Part shown: positions 3,753 through 6,417 of the stretch, one piece after another
Layout: each line of letters starts with the position of its first letter
How positions within the stretch are numbered: position 1 is the first letter of the stretch
Assembly: GCA_017466005.1 (NCBI GenBank)
Contig: JAFTUZ010000099.1
Span: 1 to 6,417 of the forward strand
Direction: 5' to 3'
Source: Clostridia bacterium
GTDB taxonomy: Bacteria > Bacillota_A > Clostridia > Christensenellales > UBA1242
Length of the DNA stretch: 6,417 nucleotides
Made by a program: the position numbers and the translations under genes
The notes under the pieces: model-generated
Database searches by the model: none
What the model saw: the letters and a program-made list of their open reading frames with translations, nothing else
What the model was told of the DNA's origin: nothing

Positions 3753-5492
3753 ATGAGTAAAAAAGAAGAAATTGTTTTAGATAATACTGAGCAAAGATTG
3801 AATAAAATAAATAAAAAAAGTTTTAGAATATCTTTGTTTTCTAGTGTGTTAAGTATTGGTGTATTGCTGAGTTGTGTTGGTATGTTTGTTTTTGCTGGTG
3901 GTGTTGGTCCTAAAGGGAGTACGGGGGCAACCGGTGCTGCTGGTGCTGATGGTTCACTATGGTTAACCGGAACGGCGGAACCACAAACATCACAAGGTAA
4001 AATAGGTGATTTGTATTTGGATACCGTTACATATGAAATTTATTTGAAATATGAAGCTGGTTGGGCAAGTGTTGGTAATATAAAAGGAGTTGATGGAGAG
4101 GTCGGATTAGCAGGCGCAACATGGTTGTCTGGCTTGGATATTCCATCTGTTGATTTAGGTAAAAATGGTGATTTTTATTTAAATAAAACAACATATGGTA
4201 TATATGAAAAAAATAATGGTGTATGGGAACAGGTTACTATTTTGGCTGTTGAAAAAGATAAAGAGATTAAAACATGTTATTATAGTGGTTTAACGCAAGC
4301 GCTAGCTGTAGTTGAAAATTCTGATTATGATAATCAATCATTAATGGTATCAAAAGAAGATGCTGGTATTGCTATACAACTTACAGAAAATGAAACACCA
4401 AAATTAGTTATATTAAAAGATTCTACACTTACCGAACAGCTTGAAATTTCATCAGATGTAATAATCGACTTGGCTGGTAAAACATTGGCTTTTGAGAATG
4501 ATATTGCTATAAATATATTATCAGGTAATGTTACAATTAATGGTAGTGAGGAAGGTAGTCAAATTACTGTATCCAATGGTGTTGAAAGCACAACTGTAAT
4601 AAAAGTAGGTTCTGGTAGTTGTAATATTATTGGTGGTAAATATGAAAGTAATTCTAATGGATTAGGAACATCAGACGCCCCTAATAAAAATATAATTGTA
4701 GGTTCTGAAGCAACTATAACAATTAATAATGCTAAAATAATTGCTAATGACGAAACAACTGGAACTTTAAATAGTATTTATGTTGAAAAAGGTGGAAAAG
4801 CAAATATTTCTAACACTGAAATTTTAGCAGCTTCTCCTTTTGGATTAAATACTACAGGTATTAATAATTTCGGAACTATGGTTGTAAGTAATTGTGACAT
4901 AAAAGGTTATGCTAATTACACAGCAAATGAGGAACATACCGACTATGCTAGTTCTTCACAAGGGATAAGAAATAATGGTATTTTAACCTTAAAAAAATGT
5001 TCTGTTTGGGGAACACACTCTGGTATTCGCTCTCTGGGCATTTTATATATTAATGGTGGAACTTATGAGGGATATGGGCATGGTGGAATATATTTTGCAG
5101 GTGGCGGAACAACTTCTTATGTAAAAAATGCTTATATTGGTGAAACCGAGATGCCAACAGGTTATTATGATGATGGTATTGCTGGAACCAACTATGCTGG
5201 TTTTTATATAGGTGGGGTTAGTAATGTTACAGTGTATATGGATAATTGTTCGCTTTATGGTGTATATTATCCTTTGGTTATGAGAGATAGTGGCGGGGAA
5301 GAAAATAATGCTTTGTATATAAGTAATTCTTCTATTAATGAGGATTTTGAAAGATATATTAGAACTGGTAATGAAACAAATAAACTTTATATAGGGGTAG
5401 GAAATAACTTTAATGGACCAGAACATGTTTATTTAGAATCTAGTGTAGTAGATACAAATATTGATTATTTTATATTTTTCCCTGATTTTTAA
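3753..5492 (+). CDS. Surface protein B: membrane-anchored, collagen-like, beta-helix-type
   Basis: This 579-residue paralogue of surface protein A probably projects from the membrane. Seen: a charged cytoplasmic N-terminus (1-23) and a hydrophobic segment (about 24-48); a Gly-X-Y tract with Gly at 52, 55, 58, 61, 64 and 67; module 1 with WLTG (70-73), GDLYLD (85-90), YLK and Trp104; a second Gly-X-Y tract (Gly 112, 115, 118, 121); module 2 with WLSG (124-127), GDFYLN (139-144), YEK and Trp158. From about 205 on, short strand-turn repeats rich in Asn, Gly, Ile and Val (for example VTINGSEEGSQITVSNG and GGIYFAGGGTT) suggest a right-handed parallel beta-helix. There is no sortase signal. LLSC (38-41) loosely resembles a lipobox, but hydrophobic residues follow it, so a plain signal anchor is preferred. 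Adhesion or sugar binding is inferred only. Expression is probably controlled by switch 2. Confidence 0.88.
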   Translation: MSKKEEIVLDNTEQRLNKINKKSFRISLFSSVLSIGVLLSCVGMFVFAGGVGPKGSTGATGAAGADGSLWLTGTAEPQTSQGKIGDLYLDTVTYEIYLKYEAGWASVGNIKGVDGEVGLAGATWLSGLDIPSVDLGKNGDFYLNKTTYGIYEKNNGVWEQVTILAVEKDKEIKTCYYSGLTQALAVVENSDYDNQSLMVSKEDAGIAIQLTENETPKLVILKDSTLTEQLEISSDVIIDLAGKTLAFENDIAINILSGNVTINGSEEGSQITVSNGVESTTVIKVGSGSCNIIGGKYESNSNGLGTSDAPNKNIIVGSEATITINNAKIIANDETTGTLNSIYVEKGGKANISNTEILAASPFGLNTTGINNFGTMVVSNCDIKGYANYTANEEHTDYASSSQGIRNNGILTLKKCSVWGTHSGIRSLGILYINGGTYEGYGHGGIYFAGGGTTSYVKNAYIGETEMPTGYYDDGIAGTNYAGFYIGGVSNVTVYMDNCSLYGVYYPLVMRDSGGEENNALYISNSSINEDFERYIRTGNETNKLYIGVGNNFNGPEHVYLESSVVDTNIDYFIFFPDF

Positions 5493-5539
5493 TTTTATAA
5501 ATTATAGATATTGATAAATTTTATAATATAAAAATAACT

Positions 5540-5580
5540 AATATAAAAGCAAGCCAATTTTGGTTTGCTTTTATATTTAT
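5540..5580 (+). terminator. Intrinsic terminator of surface gene B
   Basis: A long stem (5540-5557 with 5560-5577, one G-T pair, inner bases opening as the loop) has GCAAGCC/GGTTTGC at its centre and T-rich sequence on the 3' side. It lies about 50 bases after the stop. The remaining bases up to the tRNA-Leu terminator hold nothing I can recognise. Confidence 0.75.
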
Positions 5581-5683
5581 TTACAATAATTGTTCAAATA
5601 TTTTTTTTATTGTTAACATCAACAAATAAGTTTAGTTATGAATAGAAAAGTGTAATTAATTTTTAAAGTAATTAATAAAAAAT

Positions 5684-5705
5684 AAAAGCCCTTTTAAGGG
5701 CTTTT
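5684..5705 (-). terminator. Intrinsic terminator of tRNA-Leu
   Basis: AAAAGCCCTT and AAGGGCTTTT form a GC-centred hairpin. On the minus strand it begins three bases after the tRNA CCA and is followed by a T-rich run (TTTTATTTTTTATT). Confidence 0.85.
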
Positions 5706-5708
5706 GAG

Positions 5709-5791
5709 TGGTGCGGATGAAGGGACTCGAACCCCCACGGTTTCCCATTAGGACCTAAACCTAACGTGTCTGCCAATTTCACCACATCCGC
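5709..5791 (-). tRNA. tRNA-Leu (anticodon UAG)
   Basis: The minus strand reads a full cloverleaf. The acceptor is GCGGATG with CATCCGC. A D-arm follows, then anticodon stem TTAGG/CCTAA around loop TTTAGGT, giving anticodon UAG for CUN codons. There is a long class II variable arm (GGGAAACC), T-loop GGTTCGAGTCC, discriminator A and encoded CCA. The class II arm with discriminator A fits leucine. Confidence 0.95.
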
Positions 5792-5816
5792 ATAATAAAT
5801 ATATGTGTATAATATT

Positions 5817-5845
5817 ATTATATACTAATTAATCTAAAAATGCAA
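5817..5845 (-). promoter_or_regulatory. Probable promoter of tRNA-Leu
   Basis: Minus strand: -35-like TTGCAT (5840-5845), 17 bases, and a perfect -10 TATAAT (5817-5822). This puts the start about 19 bases before the mature tRNA 5' end. The -35 box is weak. Confidence 0.55.
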
Positions 5846-6020
5846 GCAACTTGTAAAATTTTAATAAATTTAATTTAAAACCTAAAATTAACATACAAAA
5901 AATTAAATGTAAATACTAATTTAAAGTTGTTTTACAGCATAAAATTTTATGACAACACAACTAAAATGGGCGGGGAAATATAATTTTTTTTAAATTTTGC
6001 TTTTAATTTATAAATAAATG

Positions 6021-6049
6021 TTGACAATTATCTTAACACTTGGTATAAT
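6021..6049 (+). promoter_or_regulatory. Consensus sigma-A promoter of tRNA-Ser
   Basis: TTGACA (6021-6026), 17 bases ending in TGG, TATAAT (6044-6049): both boxes are perfect, with an extended -10. The start is expected near 6056, about 35 bases before the tRNA. Confidence 0.92.
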
Positions 6050-6090
6050 TAATCTGTAATTATCATAAATTACACAACTTAATATTTTTT

Positions 6091-6181
6091 GGAGAGATAC
6101 TCAAGTGGTTGAAGAGGATGCCCTGCTAAGGCATTAGTACGGGAAACCGTAGCGAGGGTTCAAATCCCTCTCTCTCCGCCA
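6091..6181 (+). tRNA. tRNA-Ser (anticodon GCU)
   Basis: Acceptor GGAGAGA pairs with TCTCTCC. The anticodon stem ATGCC/GGCAT holds loop CTGCTAA, giving anticodon GCU for AGU/AGC. It has a long variable arm (TACGGGAAACCGTA), T-loop GGTTCAAATCC, discriminator G and encoded CCA. The class II arm with discriminator G fits serine. Confidence 0.95.
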
Positions 6182-6186
6182 AGAGC

Positions 6187-6218
6187 AATCGCATTCTAAC
6201 ACACGGAATGCGATTTTT
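6187..6218 (+). terminator. Intrinsic terminator of tRNA-Ser
   Basis: Arms AATCGCATTC (6187-6196) and GAATGCGATT (6206-6215) form a 10-bp stem around a 9-base loop, followed by T residues. It begins six bases after the tRNA CCA. Confidence 0.85.
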
Positions 6219-6257
6219 CATTTCACTGAAAATTTGACTAGTAGTGTTAGATTAGAA

Positions 6258-6416
6258 TCACCACCGTCCCGCCAAGTGATAACAATCCGAACACTTATGT
6301 TCGGGTTGTTCTTTTTTTGCCAAAATTAAAGTTTCTTGCTCAAAATCTAGTTGTTCTTTTAATTTAAGTTGTGTGCCTTTATCATCACTAATATTGAAGT
6401 AAATAAAGCACTCATT
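6258..6416 (-). CDS. Possible C-terminal end of an unrecognised protein (runs off the right edge)
   Basis: The minus strand is open from the window edge to a TGA at 6258-6260, giving 52 residues with no visible start. The visible part is polar and helix-prone (KLKEQLDFEQETLILAKKEQ) and ends with a CxxC pair in HKCSDCYHLAGRW, which could bind a metal. Composition looks coding, but 52 open codons is modest evidence, and its last third overlaps a plus-strand terminator-like hairpin (6281-6318). If that hairpin ends a tRNA-like gene remnant, this frame would be an antisense artefact. I do not recognise the family. Confidence 0.4.
   Translation of the reverse strand, partial: NECFIYFNISDDKGTQLKLKEQLDFEQETLILAKKEQPEHKCSDCYHLAGRW
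6281..6318 (+). terminator. Terminator-like hairpin at the right end
   Basis: Arms 6281-6293 and 6298-6310 (inner CCGAACA/TGTTCGG, one T-G pair) form a 13-bp stem with a CTTA loop, followed by CTTTTTTTG. The form is a classic plus-strand terminator. It lies just past CCGTCCCGCCA (6264-6274), which looks like a tRNA 3' end, yet no complete tRNA precedes it. It may be a second stop for the tRNA-Ser transcript or the tail of a lost gene. Confidence 0.55.
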
Positions 6417-6417
6417 A

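Larger units (their letters stand above)
5792..6090. other. Intergenic stretch between the divergent tRNA genes
   Basis: Besides the two tRNA promoters listed separately, it holds a 14-base perfect palindrome CATAAAATTTTATG (5938-5951) and an isolated G-rich run GGGCGGGG near 5970-5977, which stands out in AT-rich DNA. I see no reading frame and no recognised RNA. Confidence 0.5.

Noticed and set aside
3779..3900. Lipoprotein signal in surface protein B (LLSC at residues 38-41)
   Set aside because: The Cys is followed by more hydrophobic residues rather than a polar linker, and the paralogue lacks an equivalent, so a signal anchor is more likely.
5043..5426. 127-residue minus-strand frame inside surface gene B
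   Set aside because: Ile/Thr/Ser-rich antisense shadow of repetitive beta-helix codons, with no ribosome binding site.
5938..5951. CATAAAATTTTATG palindrome as an operator or further recombination site
   Set aside because: It shares no arm sequence with the switches, and short A/T palindromes are expected by chance in such AT-rich DNA.
1..6417. CRISPR array, insertion sequence or prophage genes
   Set aside because: No regularly spaced direct repeats with spacers, no transposase and no phage structural or integrase gene are present.

Overview
This is a strongly AT-rich window with A/T-ending codons, TGG for tryptophan, purine-rich Shine-Dalgarno sequences, canonical sigma-A promoters (one is TTGACA-N17-TATAAT) and tRNA genes with encoded CCA. 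It fits a low-GC Bacillota lineage or a relative of the Mollicutes that uses the standard code, perhaps host-associated. The species cannot be named from the sequence.

Layout from left to right. 1-423 (+) is an unrecognised, possibly truncated gene that converges on surface-protein gene A (463-1749, -) across a bidirectional terminator. Upstream of gene A lies a 180-bp inverted-repeat element (1767-1946, 'switch 1'). A two-gene minus-strand operon follows: a GNAT acetyltransferase (2811-3275) and an S51-type peptidase (2050-2799). A second 180-bp inverted-repeat element (3557-3736, 'switch 2') sits directly upstream of surface-protein gene B (3753-5492, +). The right end holds tRNA-Leu(UAG) on the minus strand, tRNA-Ser(GCU) on the plus strand and, at the edge, a possible truncated minus-strand reading frame.

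The main discovery candidate is a pair of phase-variable promoter switches. Genes A and B are paralogues with an N-terminal membrane anchor, short collagen-like Gly-X-Y tracts, a tandem 'GDxYL...W' module and a C-terminal beta-helix-like region. Each is preceded by two inverted sites. Every site has two 13-bp arms (consensus TTAGATGTATGTT) around a 7-bp asymmetric core, an organisation like the targets of tyrosine recombinases. Within a switch the two cores are exact reverse complements, whereas the two switches have different cores (CTATCTA and CTGCTTG). Core-to-core distance is exactly 147 bp in both. The best promoter inside each segment points away from its surface gene, so both genes look OFF as sequenced. 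Outward transcription would in each case run into a hairpin terminator. Inversion would aim the promoter at the Shine-Dalgarno sequence and start codon of the gene. The different cores would let one recombinase flip each switch independently. No recombinase is encoded in the window, so it would have to act from elsewhere.
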